NCBI GenBank assembly: GCA_013112575.1
Contig: JABFGG010000002.1
Location: 62,001 to 126,000, forward strand
DNA from: Chloroflexota bacterium
Lineage (GTDB): Bacteria > Chloroflexota > Anaerolineae > Anaerolineales > UBA11579
Reading direction: 5' to 3'
Length of the DNA stretch: 64,000 bases
In this document: one piece after another, positions 25,802 to 34,555 of the stretch
How the letters are laid out: each line of letters opens with the position of its first letter
How positions within the stretch are numbered: position 1 is the first letter of the stretch
Translations under genes and position numbers: made by a program
Notes under the pieces: generated by a model
What the model saw: only the letters and a program-made list of their open reading frames with translations
Told to the model about the DNA's origin: nothing
Database searches by the model: none

Positions 25802-26557
25802 ATGCCTGAGTTGATCATCTTGGGGACATCCTTTGCCATACCTAGCGCGGGGCATGATAACTCGCATATGGTGCTGGTGGGCGATGAGCGCACAGTGATG
25901 ATTGACTGTGTCAATAATCCAGTTGAACGCTTGGCCGGGGCGAACCTTAGGCCAGGTGATGTTAGTGACATCTTTATGTCGCATTTGCATCCGGATCATG
26001 TCTCTGGTGTGCCTTTATTGTTGATGGCCATGGGCTTGAACAAACGAACACAGGCTTTAAATCTATTTGGTTTACAACAGGTCAATACAGCCATGCAGGC
26101 CATGCTCGATTTTTATGATTGGAGCACCTGGCATGATTTTGAGGTGATTTTCAATGACCTGCCTGAAGATGAGCTTACCCTGGCATTGCCATCCAACGAA
26201 TTCAACATCTATACCTCGCCTGTTAAACACTTCATTCCTACCCTCGGCTTCCGCATCGAATTCACAGGCTCTGGTAAGGTGTTGGCTTACTCTTGCGATA
26301 CTGCCCCTACACCGGCCTTGTCTTCCCTTGCCAAAGATGCAGATGTTTTCATTCACGAAGCTGCCGGCGCCTCTCTTGGGCACTCCAGCGCGGCACAAGC
26401 TGGCGAGGTTGCAAAAGAAGCCGGAGCTAAAGAATTATATTTAATTCACTATCCGACAGGGGAATATGCTGACGATGAGGCCATCCTCGCTGAGGCCAGC
26501 GAAGCTTTTGGCAAACCGGCTCACCTGACCCAGGATTACATGGAATTTGAATTCTGA
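25802..26557 (+). CDS. MBL-fold metallo-hydrolase (RNase Z-like)
   Basis: The 251-residue protein has the metallo-beta-lactamase metal motif HLHPDHVSG near 60-68, a second histidine in SPVKHFIPT and the aspartate in SCDTAPT. The late histidine HYPTGEY completes the site. The architecture is nearest to the RNase Z/ElaC group, but the substrate could equally be a small molecule. It stands alone 33 bases after the exporter operon and ends before a bidirectional terminator. Confidence 0.82.
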   Translation: MPELIILGTSFAIPSAGHDNSHMVLVGDERTVMIDCVNNPVERLAGANLRPGDVSDIFMSHLHPDHVSGVPLLLMAMGLNKRTQALNLFGLQQVNTAMQAMLDFYDWSTWHDFEVIFNDLPEDELTLALPSNEFNIYTSPVKHFIPTLGFRIEFTGSGKVLAYSCDTAPTPALSSLAKDADVFIHEAAGASLGHSSAAQAGEVAKEAGAKELYLIHYPTGEYADDEAILAEASEAFGKPAHLTQDYMEFEF

Positions 26558-26613
26558 GGAAAAAAATGTCAGGGATAGTTAAACCTTACCATTTTTAGAT
26601 TCTGCTGGTGTAG

Positions 26614-26633
26614 GGGCGACCGGCCGGTCGCCC
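26614..26633. repeat. Perfect 20-bp palindrome of the GTAGGGGC-type dispersed element (copy 1)
   Basis: The sequence is a perfect 10+10 inverted repeat preceded by GTAGG (26610-26614). Two further elements with the same GTAGGGGC beginning lie at 29132 and 37119, each in an intergenic space. Confidence 0.7.
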
Positions 26634-26660
26634 TCAATGGGAGTTCGGAATCAAATAAAA

Positions 26661-26681
26661 AAGTCGCTCATTGAGCGACTT
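26661..26681. terminator. Bidirectional intrinsic terminator between the MBL and HNH genes
   Basis: AAGTCGCT and AGCGACTT form an eight-base stem around CATTG. Runs of T follow on the plus strand (to 26688) and of A precede it (26657-26662), so it can end both converging transcripts. Confidence 0.75.
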
Positions 26682-26690
26682 TCGTTTTTC

Positions 26691-27212
26691 TTACCAGCCA
26701 TCCACGTAGCTGAACCAGCCTTCGTTACGTTTCAGGTAGCGGCCAAAAATGTAATTAGCCGAGGCCGTTGGCGCTTTGGGCCTGCGCTTTAATCTCATAT
26801 TGGCCTGCTCGGCAGTGCGCCCACCTTTGCGATGGTTGCAAGGCGGGCAGGCGGCTACCAGGTTCTCCCAACTGAAACTACCCCCCAGCCTGCGCGGTTT
26901 TACATGATCTACGGTGAGTTTATTAGTCTGCTTGCCACAATACTGACAAGTAAAATTGTCGCGGCGGAAAATCTCTTGTTTGTTGAGCTTGACGGTAGGC
27001 CGGGGCCGCTTGATCATGCGTTCCAGCCGGATAATTGAGGGGATGGGGAAGGTGGACCTGACCGTGCGGATTTCCCCACGGCCATTGGCAATCATCGAAG
27101 CTTTGTCAGAGACAATTAACCCGACTGCGCGACGGATGGTGCAAACGTTCAATGGCTCGTAGTTTGCGTTGAGTACCAATACGGGTTCAGATAACGATAT
27201 TCGCGAAGTCAT
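26691..27212 (-). CDS. HNH endonuclease family protein
   Basis: The 173-residue protein has the bacterial HNH form found in many free-standing genes. An N-terminal segment (PVLVLNANYEPLNV) is followed by a zinc CxxC (QYCGK), the DHVKPRRLGG catalytic histidine region near 103, WENLVAACPPCN and the final KGGRT. These proteins are often housekeeping-like in Chloroflexota and Actinobacteria and are not necessarily mobile. No restriction or intron genes adjoin it. It is transcribed alone and divergently from the next gene. Confidence 0.85.
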   Translation of the reverse strand: MTSRISLSEPVLVLNANYEPLNVCTIRRAVGLIVSDKASMIANGRGEIRTVRSTFPIPSIIRLERMIKRPRPTVKLNKQEIFRRDNFTCQYCGKQTNKLTVDHVKPRRLGGSFSWENLVAACPPCNHRKGGRTAEQANMRLKRRPKAPTASANYIFGRYLKRNEGWFSYVDGW

Positions 27213-27269
27213 ATGTTGCAGTGTGCATTCTAGCCAGTGACAACGCCAAAAATTATAGCATAAGCAGAT

Positions 27270-27275
27270 TATAAT
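27270..27275 (+). promoter_or_regulatory. -10 box eight bases before ATG 27284 (possible leaderless start)
   Basis: A perfect TATAAT is followed by eight bases and then the start codon, with no ribosome-binding sequence between. This spacing puts the transcription start at or next to the ATG. No good -35 is visible. Confidence 0.4.
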
Positions 27276-27283
27276 CTTCTCAT

Positions 27284-27808
27284 ATGACAGGCCTTGAAAT
27301 TGGCATTCCCCAGGAGTTTCGCCCGCTAAAAACCTCCCGTCGTGGCGAGCTTTATGCCTGGTTATTCACGTTAATTGTTTTGCTGGTTTTATTTTTTATG
27401 CCGGGGTTGCAGGAAAGGTTTCTAACGGTAGGTACCTTCCTGGCGATATTTTTTGGCCTGTCAGCGGTTGTGATTTCCTTGAATAATTGGATGGAACGCG
27501 CCACTGTTCTACAGCTGAGTGAAGATGGTATTGCTTATCGAAATGGTTTGCGCAACGTGCAGTTTATTTGGTCCGAGATCGAACGTGTAGAAGTGGTCCA
27601 GCGCAATATTGGCCGGCGCGTGCATGTTCTCGGCCCTCAGGCCCATTTTGCGTTTTATATGCAGAGCGCGGTAAAATTAGGCAACCGTGTTGGTGAACTG
27701 ACCGGTTTTGAACAAGGCGAAGATATTTTGGAAACGATTTTGCAAAAAGCATCTTTGACACCCACCGCTGAGTCCAGCGATGACGTATATTATTATGCGC
27801 GTGATTGA
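27284..27808 (+). CDS. Two-TM protein with a PH-like domain, unknown function
   Basis: The 174-residue protein has two membrane helices (about 24-40 and 46-66) followed by a soluble domain. Its pattern (VLQLSEDGIAYRNG, then FIWSEIERVEVV) fits bacterial PH-like modules. No catalytic motif is seen. It stands upstream of tyrS, but a strong terminator hairpin at 27833-27858 separates them, so it is probably monocistronic. Its start has no Shine-Dalgarno sequence. Confidence 0.65.
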   Translation: MTGLEIGIPQEFRPLKTSRRGELYAWLFTLIVLLVLFFMPGLQERFLTVGTFLAIFFGLSAVVISLNNWMERATVLQLSEDGIAYRNGLRNVQFIWSEIERVEVVQRNIGRRVHVLGPQAHFAFYMQSAVKLGNRVGELTGFEQGEDILETILQKASLTPTAESSDDVYYYARD

Positions 27809-27832
27809 GCCACGGCCCGTGGTGGGTATCTG

Positions 27833-27858
27833 ACGCGCCCTCACCACAGAGGGCGCGT
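27833..27858 (+). terminator. Intrinsic terminator-like hairpin before tyrS
   Basis: Ten-base arms ACGCGCCCTC and GAGGGCGCGT enclose a six-base loop and are followed by TTTGTGTTTT. It most likely ends the preceding gene. The gap is too short to hold a T-box leader for tyrS. Confidence 0.65.
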
Positions 27859-27896
27859 TTGTGTTTTAGGTGTAGAACGTTGCAGGAGGAAGACCA

Positions 27897-29114
27897 ATGA
27901 AACATCTGGATGAACAAGTTGCCACGCTGATGCAGGGCACTGAATATGGGGACAAAGAGCTCCATGCTGCCATGGAGAAGGAGCTGCGTGAGCGTCTGAT
28001 CGAAGCTGACAAAGAAGGCCGCCCCTTGCGTGTCTATTGTGGTTTTGACCCGCGTACTGCCGACTTGCATATTGGACACACTGTGCCCATGCGCAAGCTT
28101 CGCCAGTTCCAGGAATTTGGGCATGAGGTCACTTTTTTGATCGGGACCTACACCTCATTGATCGGGGACCCCTCCGACAAAGACCAGTTGCGTCCCCAAT
28201 TGACTTCTGAAGAAGTAGAAGACAATGCCCGCACCTATGCGGACCAGGCCATGCGTGTGCTTGACCCTGACCAGACCATCATCAAATACAATGCTGAATG
28301 GCTCTCCAAGCTGAATTTCGGCGACCTGATCCATTTGGGTTCGAACTTTACCATTCAGCAATTCCTCACCCGCGATAACTTCCGCAAACGCTGGGACAAT
28401 GGCGATGCCATTTACCTGCATGAGACTTTTTACTCAGTTATGCAGTCTTATGATGCTTACACCTTGAAGGCGGATGTGCAGATCGGCGGCACAGACCAAC
28501 TCTTTAACATCGTCACCGCAGGACGCAAACTGATGACCGCCTTGGGTGCCAAACCCAACATCGGCATCATCATGGGTATCTTGCCTGGCACTGATGGCGA
28601 AGTCAAAATGAGTAAATCTTTAGGCAACCACATCCCCCTCAATAGCACCCCCGAGGATATGTTCGGCAAGGTCATGAGTGTGCCCGATGCTGCCATGCCC
28701 GACTACATGCGCCTGGTAACACGTTGGCAGGCTAGCCAGGTGGCAGATATGATCCAAAAGATCGACTCCGGAGAGTTACACCCCCGCGACGCTAAGATGC
28801 AGATCGCCAGCGAGATCACTGCGGCATACTATGGTGATAAAGAGGCTGAAGAAGCCCAGCAGGCATTTGTGAAGGTCTTCCAGAAGGGTGGGGTGCCGGA
28901 CGACATGCCGGAATACAAACTGGCTGGCGGCGAGTCTCTTTTAGACGTGTTGGTTGCCAACAAACTCGTTAACAGCAATTCCGAAGGCAAGCGCATCGTC
29001 AAGCAAAATGGTGTGCGCCTGGATGGTGAAACCCTGAGTGATGCCTTAGGACCTTTCCCGGGCGCGGGCGTGTTGCAGGTGGGCAAGCGCAAATTCTTGC
29101 GGGTGGTTGAATAA
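27897..29114 (+). CDS. tyrS: Tyrosyl-tRNA synthetase
   Basis: This class I synthetase charges tRNA-Tyr. The 405-residue protein has the HIGH box (DLHIGHT near 58), the KMSKS box (KMSKSLGNH near 239) and a C-terminal S4 RNA-binding domain (about 340-405; LVANKLVNSNSEGKRIV). It belongs to the TyrZ-like longer bacterial form. ATG 27897 follows AGGAGGAAG. It is followed by a palindromic element that doubles as a terminator. Confidence 0.95.
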   Translation: MKHLDEQVATLMQGTEYGDKELHAAMEKELRERLIEADKEGRPLRVYCGFDPRTADLHIGHTVPMRKLRQFQEFGHEVTFLIGTYTSLIGDPSDKDQLRPQLTSEEVEDNARTYADQAMRVLDPDQTIIKYNAEWLSKLNFGDLIHLGSNFTIQQFLTRDNFRKRWDNGDAIYLHETFYSVMQSYDAYTLKADVQIGGTDQLFNIVTAGRKLMTALGAKPNIGIIMGILPGTDGEVKMSKSLGNHIPLNSTPEDMFGKVMSVPDAAMPDYMRLVTRWQASQVADMIQKIDSGELHPRDAKMQIASEITAAYYGDKEAEEAQQAFVKVFQKGGVPDDMPEYKLAGGESLLDVLVANKLVNSNSEGKRIVKQNGVRLDGETLSDALGPFPGAGVLQVGKRKFLRVVE

Positions 29115-29131
29115 CAAAACACAAAGAGCTA

Positions 29132-29160
29132 GTAGGGGCGAGGCACGCCTCGCCCTTTTT
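29132..29160 (+). terminator. Terminator of tyrS formed by GTAGGGGC-type palindrome (copy 2)
   Basis: GGGCGAGGC (29136-29144) pairs with GCCTCGCCC (29147-29155) and is followed by five T. It lies between converging tyrS and the FtsW-type gene and shares its GTAGGGGCG start with copy 1. Confidence 0.7.
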
Positions 29161-31774
29161 AATTTCCTATTAGCCTTCCTAATAATTCCATCCCTAAATT
29201 CTGTGCGTCGCTGCTATTCCCATCTTCTAACAAAACTACAATTACATAGTTGTTCTCACTTGTACCTAGGTCAGTCCCCGTGATGTACCAGTTGAGTGCA
29301 TCCACTTCAATACCTTGTACACCCCCTTGCACCTCCCAGGTTTGACCGTTAGAAAGATTCCCTACTATTTCAGCACTTTCCAATTCATTCAGAGCTGCCT
29401 GCGCTTCTTCCAAGGTCGGTAAAGAGATATATTCCTCACCTTGGGTAAGAACGCTACCGGCAATCTGCAAGGCAGGCAATTCTCCGGCATTGCTCATGCT
29501 CGCGTAAGCGTGTGCCAATTGCAAAGGGCTGATGCGTAGCTCGCCCAGGCCAAGGGCCTCCGCTTCCGGAGATGCTATCAGAGCAAGTTCTGGGTTAGCA
29601 CCAGTTGTAATGCGCAATTGGGGAGCACTATAAAAGCCCAGGCTCTCGAATATAGGTTGCAATTCATCTGCCCCAAGTGCCTCTCCTAAGGCGGCTAGTG
29701 GGGCAGGGCAGCCCGCCGAAACCAGGCTGGCCCAGTCTTGAGGGTCTTCAGCTTGTTGGGTGCATTGCAATGTTGTTTCGCCAAATGCATAGTCCAGTTC
29801 TTGAGGAATGGGCGGCAAGCTTTCATTCACCATGGCTTGTATCAACAGGAAAGGGCCTAAAGATGTTCCGGGAGTGTATCTCCCCTGGGTGGCCCTATTG
29901 AGTAAGGGGGCATCCGGGTCGTTGAGCACATCTTCCCAATCGTCATCCAGCATGTTGGCGTCAAAGCTGGGACTGGAGGCTAGCACCAGGATTTCGCCGC
30001 TGCTTGCTTCTACCACCACAGCAGCCCCTCGTATATTTCCAAGCAATTCCTGCGCCAGCATTTGTAGTTCTGCATCCAGGGTTAATTGAACATCATTGCC
30101 GGGTGGGGGCTGCCCGTAGAGCAGGTGGTTGATCCACAAGTCAAAAGCTGGCTGGAACTCTTCTCCTCGCAGGATCAGGTCCAGGTCTGCTTCGATCCCC
30201 GCTTGCCCATAAACTGGATGCGTATAGCCTATTATTGGTCCCAAGCTTGGCGCGTATATCCTTTGGTAGGTCCCGGCTTCACCAATTGACTCACTCAGCA
30301 CCTGGCCGTTGCGATCCAGCAGCATGCCGCGCAGGACAAAGCGGTCTGCAATACTGCGACGTGGATTATCTGTGCGCAGCAAAAGCTCCGGGCCGCGGTA
30401 GAACGCCCACCAGCCGGTCGTCAGTGAGACGCCTACAAAACCGACGAGCAAGAGGGTACCTACATGCAAGATTGCCTGAGTATTTTGAGGCTGTTTACGT
30501 TCTACCCTCTGCTGGCTGATGTGCACCAAGATCAGCAGGGCCAGGAAGGTAGTAACTAATGAGGAACCACCATAGGACACGAAGGGCAGGGTCACGCCAG
30601 TGAGTGGCAGCAAGCGTGTTGTACCACCGATGATCAGCACGCTTTGCCCACCCAGATAGGCGGCGATGCCCACAGCCAGATAACGATGGAAGGAGTTCTC
30701 GGCTTGGAGACTGATGCGTAGTGCCCGAACTGTGAATAGGGCTAGGGTAGTTACCAATGCCAGCGCCCCGACCAGCCCGGTTTCTTCCGCGATAGACGAG
30801 TAAATGAAGTCTGACAATGCGATCGGCACAAGTCCTGGGTTACCCATACCCGGCCCTCGGCCCAGCATGCCACCGTTAGCAATCGCTAATAGCGACTGCA
30901 CGATCTGGTAAGAACGGTCGGAAGGGTCTGCCCAGGGGTTGAGCCAGGCTTCCACTCTCAATGCAACCACATCAAATAAGAAATAGCCCGCCAGTGCCGC
31001 GGCAGTTGCAGTCGCCAGGCTGAACAATGCCATACGCCATGAGCCGGTAGCCACGTACACCAGCGCCGTATAGATAAACACCAGGATGAAGGCTGTACCA
31101 AGGTCGCGCTGCACAAGTAAAAGTGCCAGCGCCAGCCCAGCCATCACCAAAGTGGGGGCTAGCAGCGGGGCAATTTTGGACACTAGCGGTTTGCGGTCTG
31201 CCAGGTAGGCTGCCAGGAAAACGATCAATAACAGTTTGAGGGGTTCGGAGGGTTGCAGGTAGATGCCACAGCAGCCCAACCACAATCGCGGCCCGAAGCC
31301 CAGGGGGTTGGTGCCGAATACCAGTGTCAGGGCTGTGAGTATAACTCCGCCTGTTAGCCACAGATATTTGTACCGTCGTAGCCATTGCAACTCGCTGCCC
31401 AACCGTAAGCCACTTATGAATAGGGTCAGCGCGATTGCCAACCAAAGTGTCTGACGCAGGCCGAACTGGATGGTCAGCCGCCAGACACTGAGCAAGCCCC
31501 AGCCACTCAGCAGGGCAGCCAGAGGTAGCAGGAAGCTATCCCGCTTTGGTAGGTATCTTTGGATAGCGCGATGTGCCAGGAAAAAGCCCACACCCCATAC
31601 TAATACACCCAGCCAGTGTTGCCACAGGTATCCAACATCCCAACTGCGCTCTCGTCCTGCCGGAGATAAGCTTAATACGATCGCATACACTACCAGAAAT
31701 AAGGCCGCCGAGTACAACATCCGGCGGCCTGCATCTATGCGTGGCAGGGAGCTTATCCGTTCTAAGAGGCTCAT
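29159..31774 (-). CDS. FtsW/RodA glycosyltransferase fused to a degenerate penicillin-binding-protein domain
   Basis: The 871-residue protein joins a SEDS glycan polymerase (about 20-425, ten or more helices) to a PBP transpeptidase-like ectodomain (about 455-865). The SEDS half looks active, with the essential aspartate D224 in QRDLGTA, the SYQIVQSLLAI segment and LSDFIYSSIAEE. In the PBP half the SxxK site is replaced: the PGSTFKP-type motif reads PGTSLGP, with T637 for serine and G640 for lysine. I find no KTG. It starts at ATG 31774, sharing ATGA with the MTAP stop, and closes the fhaA-fhaB-MTAP operon. Cross-linking probably comes from another enzyme. Confidence 0.88.
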   Translation of the reverse strand: MSLLERISSLPRIDAGRRMLYSAALFLVVYAIVLSLSPAGRERSWDVGYLWQHWLGVLVWGVGFFLAHRAIQRYLPKRDSFLLPLAALLSGWGLLSVWRLTIQFGLRQTLWLAIALTLFISGLRLGSELQWLRRYKYLWLTGGVILTALTLVFGTNPLGFGPRLWLGCCGIYLQPSEPLKLLLIVFLAAYLADRKPLVSKIAPLLAPTLVMAGLALALLLVQRDLGTAFILVFIYTALVYVATGSWRMALFSLATATAAALAGYFLFDVVALRVEAWLNPWADPSDRSYQIVQSLLAIANGGMLGRGPGMGNPGLVPIALSDFIYSSIAEETGLVGALALVTTLALFTVRALRISLQAENSFHRYLAVGIAAYLGGQSVLIIGGTTRLLPLTGVTLPFVSYGGSSLVTTFLALLILVHISQQRVERKQPQNTQAILHVGTLLLVGFVGVSLTTGWWAFYRGPELLLRTDNPRRSIADRFVLRGMLLDRNGQVLSESIGEAGTYQRIYAPSLGPIIGYTHPVYGQAGIEADLDLILRGEEFQPAFDLWINHLLYGQPPPGNDVQLTLDAELQMLAQELLGNIRGAAVVVEASSGEILVLASSPSFDANMLDDDWEDVLNDPDAPLLNRATQGRYTPGTSLGPFLLIQAMVNESLPPIPQELDYAFGETTLQCTQQAEDPQDWASLVSAGCPAPLAALGEALGADELQPIFESLGFYSAPQLRITTGANPELALIASPEAEALGLGELRISPLQLAHAYASMSNAGELPALQIAGSVLTQGEEYISLPTLEEAQAALNELESAEIVGNLSNGQTWEVQGGVQGIEVDALNWYITGTDLGTSENNYVIVVLLEDGNSSDAQNLGMELLGRLIGN

Positions 31775-32640
31775 GCGCCCCAATATTTATCCGTAAAGAG
31801 GGTCAGCTTCTGGAGCGTTTCTGGGGGGACATTGCTGGCGTCCGTAGTGAGTGCTTCAGCTAGAGCATTTTGATGTTGGCACTCGACCTCAGGGGTTAAT
31901 TGATTTACCAAATTCTGAATAGCTTGTTTGGCAACTACTGTGTTCTGTTGCACAGTGCGCATCACGATCTCAACCGTCACAGGCTCTTCGCTAACATGCC
32001 ACACGTCATAATCTGTGACGTGGGCCATTACGCTGTAGCACATCTCTGCTTCGCGCGCCAAAAACGCTTCAGGGCTGGTGGTCATCCCAATGATGGACAT
32101 CCCCCAGGTGCGGTACACGTTCGACTCGCCGCGTGTTGAAAAGCGCGGGCCCTCCACGGTGATATAGGTACCGCCATCATGCACAGTGGCCTCGGTAGCT
32201 GCTACCGCATCTTGGACTAGCCCGCATAGGTCCGTGCAGAAAGGCTCTGCCACGCTGATGTGGGCTACGAGGCCGCCTTCGAAGAAAGACCTTTTGCGGT
32301 CTTTGGTTAAATCGAAAAGTTGGTCTGGGACAACGATATCGCCTGGCGCATAATCCTCACGCAGTGAGCCGCAGGCACTGACAGCCACCACCCATTTCAC
32401 GCCTAATGATTTGAGGGCATAGATGTTGGCGCGATAATTAACCTCGCTGGGGTTGATGAAATGACCGATACCGTGGCGCGCCAGGAAAGCCACCTGTAAA
32501 CTGCCTAAGGTCCCGATCACGATAGGCGAACTGGGTTCGCCAAAAGGAGTGCTGATTTTATGCTCAGAAACGTTCTCGAGCCCCTCCATCGCATACAATC
32601 CTGAACCGCCAATAATACCTAGTTGGGCTTGTGTTTCCAT
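31771..32640 (-). CDS. mtnP: S-methyl-5'-thioadenosine phosphorylase
   Basis: This enzyme splits 5'-methylthioadenosine with phosphate, salvaging adenine and methylthioribose-phosphate. The 289-residue protein has GIIGGSGLY at the N-terminus, NYRANIYALKSLG, the VSACGSL turn, EGPRFSTRGES and GMTTSPEAFLA. The overall pattern is PNP family class II, MTAP subgroup. It is inserted between the FHA genes and the FtsW-type gene with 10-base and four-base-overlap junctions, so it is co-expressed with cell-wall genes despite its unrelated chemistry. Confidence 0.9.
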   Translation of the reverse strand: METQAQLGIIGGSGLYAMEGLENVSEHKISTPFGEPSSPIVIGTLGSLQVAFLARHGIGHFINPSEVNYRANIYALKSLGVKWVVAVSACGSLREDYAPGDIVVPDQLFDLTKDRKRSFFEGGLVAHISVAEPFCTDLCGLVQDAVAATEATVHDGGTYITVEGPRFSTRGESNVYRTWGMSIIGMTTSPEAFLAREAEMCYSVMAHVTDYDVWHVSEEPVTVEIVMRTVQQNTVVAKQAIQNLVNQLTPEVECQHQNALAEALTTDASNVPPETLQKLTLFTDKYWGA

Positions 32641-32650
32641 TTTCTTATCC

Positions 32651-33082
32651 TTAGGAGTCTAAAAAGACCGAGATGATCACTTCGCCACAGCGGATATGGT
32701 CATTGTTGGTCAGCACAGCAGGGGTATCCAGAGGCTTGTCATTCAAGAAAGTGCCGTTTCGGGAATTCAGGTCTTCCAGCCACCACTGGTCGTGGTGGTA
32801 GGTGATCAGAGCGTGTTTTTGGGACACCGTTTCATTTTCAATATGATATTCGCAAATCGGGTCGCGTCCTACATGTATCTCAGCCAAAGCGTAACTCTGT
32901 TCGGGTGCGTCTATGGTTTGTGCCAGCAACTTGATTCTGGGAATAACGGATTGACTACCATTTACACTTTGTTGGCGTAGATCGCGCCACAGGCTGACAA
33001 AGGCCCATGCCAGGAAACTATACAGGGCGATTACAAGCCCCAGGCGTAAGGCCAGCAGCACATATCCAGGCGGGTCTTGCAC
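32651..33082 (-). CDS. FhaB-like membrane-anchored FHA-domain protein
   Basis: The 143-residue protein has one N-terminal membrane helix (about 8-30) and a C-terminal FHA domain (about 63-140). Phosphothreonine-binding motifs are GRDPICEYHI, SQKHALI and LNSRNGTFLN. Actinobacterial FhaB has the same size and layout and is bound by PknB-phosphorylated partners. It lies three bases after fhaA. No Ser/Thr kinase or phosphatase gene is in this window. Confidence 0.85.
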   Translation of the reverse strand: MQDPPGYVLLALRLGLVIALYSFLAWAFVSLWRDLRQQSVNGSQSVIPRIKLLAQTIDAPEQSYALAEIHVGRDPICEYHIENETVSQKHALITYHHDQWWLEDLNSRNGTFLNDKPLDTPAVLTNNDHIRCGEVIISVFLDS

Positions 33083-33085
33083 GTT

Positions 33086-33901
33086 TTAGAAATTCCCCAG
33101 GTCCAGGTCGGTCAGGTCTCTGATGTTCTTGGTGGTGCCATCCCCGCTGTCTACTGGTGCTTTGTATTCCTGAGTTTCACTGACATTGCGCACGGCATCC
33201 TGCCCGTATACCAGGGGCAGGCCAGCGAGCGAGATCACATCCCCGGGGTGCAGCATCAATTGACTGATACGTTCCCCATTGACAAACGTGCCTCCAGCCG
33301 AGCCTAGATCGAAAAGCATGAAGCGCCCGCGTACCGCCCGCAATTGGGCATGGTGGCGTGAAACCCGTGGGTCTTCCAATACCAGGTTGTTATCCAATTT
33401 GCGGCCCAGGTTGACCACATCACATTCTAATGAAAAGATCTGGGAACCTCCCACGATCAGGAAGGCCTGGGGAGGGATATCCCCTTCATCAGTATCGATG
33501 GTCTCTAGTGCCTGTGTTTCGGTCAAATCATCTTCTGTACGATAGGCTTGCACCGCGTATTCACTAGCGACCATTTCTGGGTCTGGCAGAATGCTGATTC
33601 CCGGTTCAACTGCGAAGCGAAAGCCTTCTTCTTTACCAGCTTGTTGGATTACTTCTGCTAGGCTTTCTAAGAGGCCTCGGTTGCTGCTCAAGTCTTCTGC
33701 GTAGTCAGGATGTACTGTGATGGTGAACAGGTTAGGCGCGTGCACTTCGCCACCTTCACCTGTATGGATATTGTCTTGCATAGCAACCACCAGGCGAGAG
33801 GCCAGTTCGTTCTCAGCCTGTTCCTCGCCAAAGAGCTTTGCCATGTTGGCTTCAATGAAATTTTGCAGAACTGCTTCGATCTGCTTAAATTTTTCTTTCA
33901 T
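33086..33901 (-). CDS. FhaA-like protein (DUF3662 + FHA domain)
   Basis: The 271-residue protein has an N-terminal DUF3662-like domain (about 1-115) and an FHA domain (about 150-240) with NLGRKLDNN, SRHHAQL and GSAGGTFVNGE motifs. This two-domain order is that of actinobacterial FhaA, a regulator of cell-wall synthesis. It is the first gene of an operon with FhaB, MTAP and the FtsW/PBP fusion. A promoter at 33911-33939 ends only nine bases before its ATG, suggesting a leaderless message. Its first 20 codons are duplicated as a dead fragment at 34917-34975. Confidence 0.87.
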   Translation of the reverse strand: MKEKFKQIEAVLQNFIEANMAKLFGEEQAENELASRLVVAMQDNIHTGEGGEVHAPNLFTITVHPDYAEDLSSNRGLLESLAEVIQQAGKEEGFRFAVEPGISILPDPEMVASEYAVQAYRTEDDLTETQALETIDTDEGDIPPQAFLIVGGSQIFSLECDVVNLGRKLDNNLVLEDPRVSRHHAQLRAVRGRFMLFDLGSAGGTFVNGERISQLMLHPGDVISLAGLPLVYGQDAVRNVSETQEYKAPVDSGDGTTKNIRDLTDLDLGNF

Positions 33902-33910
33902 AACTGCGCA

Positions 33911-33939
33911 ATTTTAACGTATTTACCCGGCATCAACAA
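33911..33939 (-). promoter_or_regulatory. Promoter of the fhaA-fhaB-mtnP-ftsW operon
   Basis: On the minus strand TTGTTG (33939-33934) and TAAAAT (33916-33911) are 17 bases apart. Only nine bases then separate the -10 from the fhaA ATG, with no ribosome site. Confidence 0.45.
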
Positions 33940-34036
33940 ATGACTATTAGAACCCTCCAAAATTGAAAATGTAGAGCCGATGTCATCATAGAAGGATACA
34001 TCTGTAGATATAATACAAGAAATTAGGAGTAATCAA

Positions 34037-34498
34037 ATGTCAAGATATGTAGTTATGTTTACATCAATGTGTCTCCTCGGGATAGCTGCATGTCGTCCCA
34101 CACAAACCACGCCACAACCCCTTCCAGCCGAGCCCATTAGTACTCTTGAACTCGTTCTTGGTGAGGAATTTGATGAAGATGACTTGGTACCTGGCGAGGT
34201 CTTCATCAATGAAAGTGAGCTTCTTTATTTGGAAAGTTTCCCTGGGCAGATTGCTGTAGAAATCAATGGGGACCTGCCAACTCCGTGTCATCAACTCGAG
34301 GCCAATATTGCTGCCCCCGATGATCAGAAGCGCATATTCATTGTCGTATTTACTAGCTACAAGCAAGGCGAAAATTGCGTTCAAGTGTTGGAGCCCTTTG
34401 AAGAAAGAATTTCTGTACCTATGGAAGGCCAGTCTGATGGTATCTATGCGATTTGGGTCAACGGCGAAAATGTTGGCGAGTTCTCTTATCCGCGATAG
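34037..34498 (+). CDS. Small lipoprotein, paralogue A
   Basis: This 153-residue protein has a lipoprotein signal ending in LGIAAC (lipid-modified cysteine near residue 19), a proline-rich spacer and a beta-rich domain of about 95 residues. Conserved points are VFINESEL, DLPTPCHQL, one later cysteine and the final NGENVGEFSYP. The two domain cysteines may form a disulfide. I do not recognise a function. A TATAAT at 34009-34014 and AGGAGT precede ATG 34037. Paralogue B at 35099 arose with it in a tandem duplication. Confidence 0.7.
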   Translation: MSRYVVMFTSMCLLGIAACRPTQTTPQPLPAEPISTLELVLGEEFDEDDLVPGEVFINESELLYLESFPGQIAVEINGDLPTPCHQLEANIAAPDDQKRIFIVVFTSYKQGENCVQVLEPFEERISVPMEGQSDGIYAIWVNGENVGEFSYPR

Positions 34499-34555
34499 TT
34501 GGTGTTTTTTCCCTGTCATTGAGGAAGACCTCGCTCCCCAATATTGATATCCCCT

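Noticed and set aside
26691-27212. HNH gene as part of a restriction or intron system
   Set aside because: It stands alone with no methylase, reverse transcriptase or intron structure, and the family is commonly free-standing.
27809-27896. Possible T-box leader of tyrS
   Set aside because: The space is 88 bases and holds a simple terminator hairpin, with no TGG-type T-box core or room for the stems.
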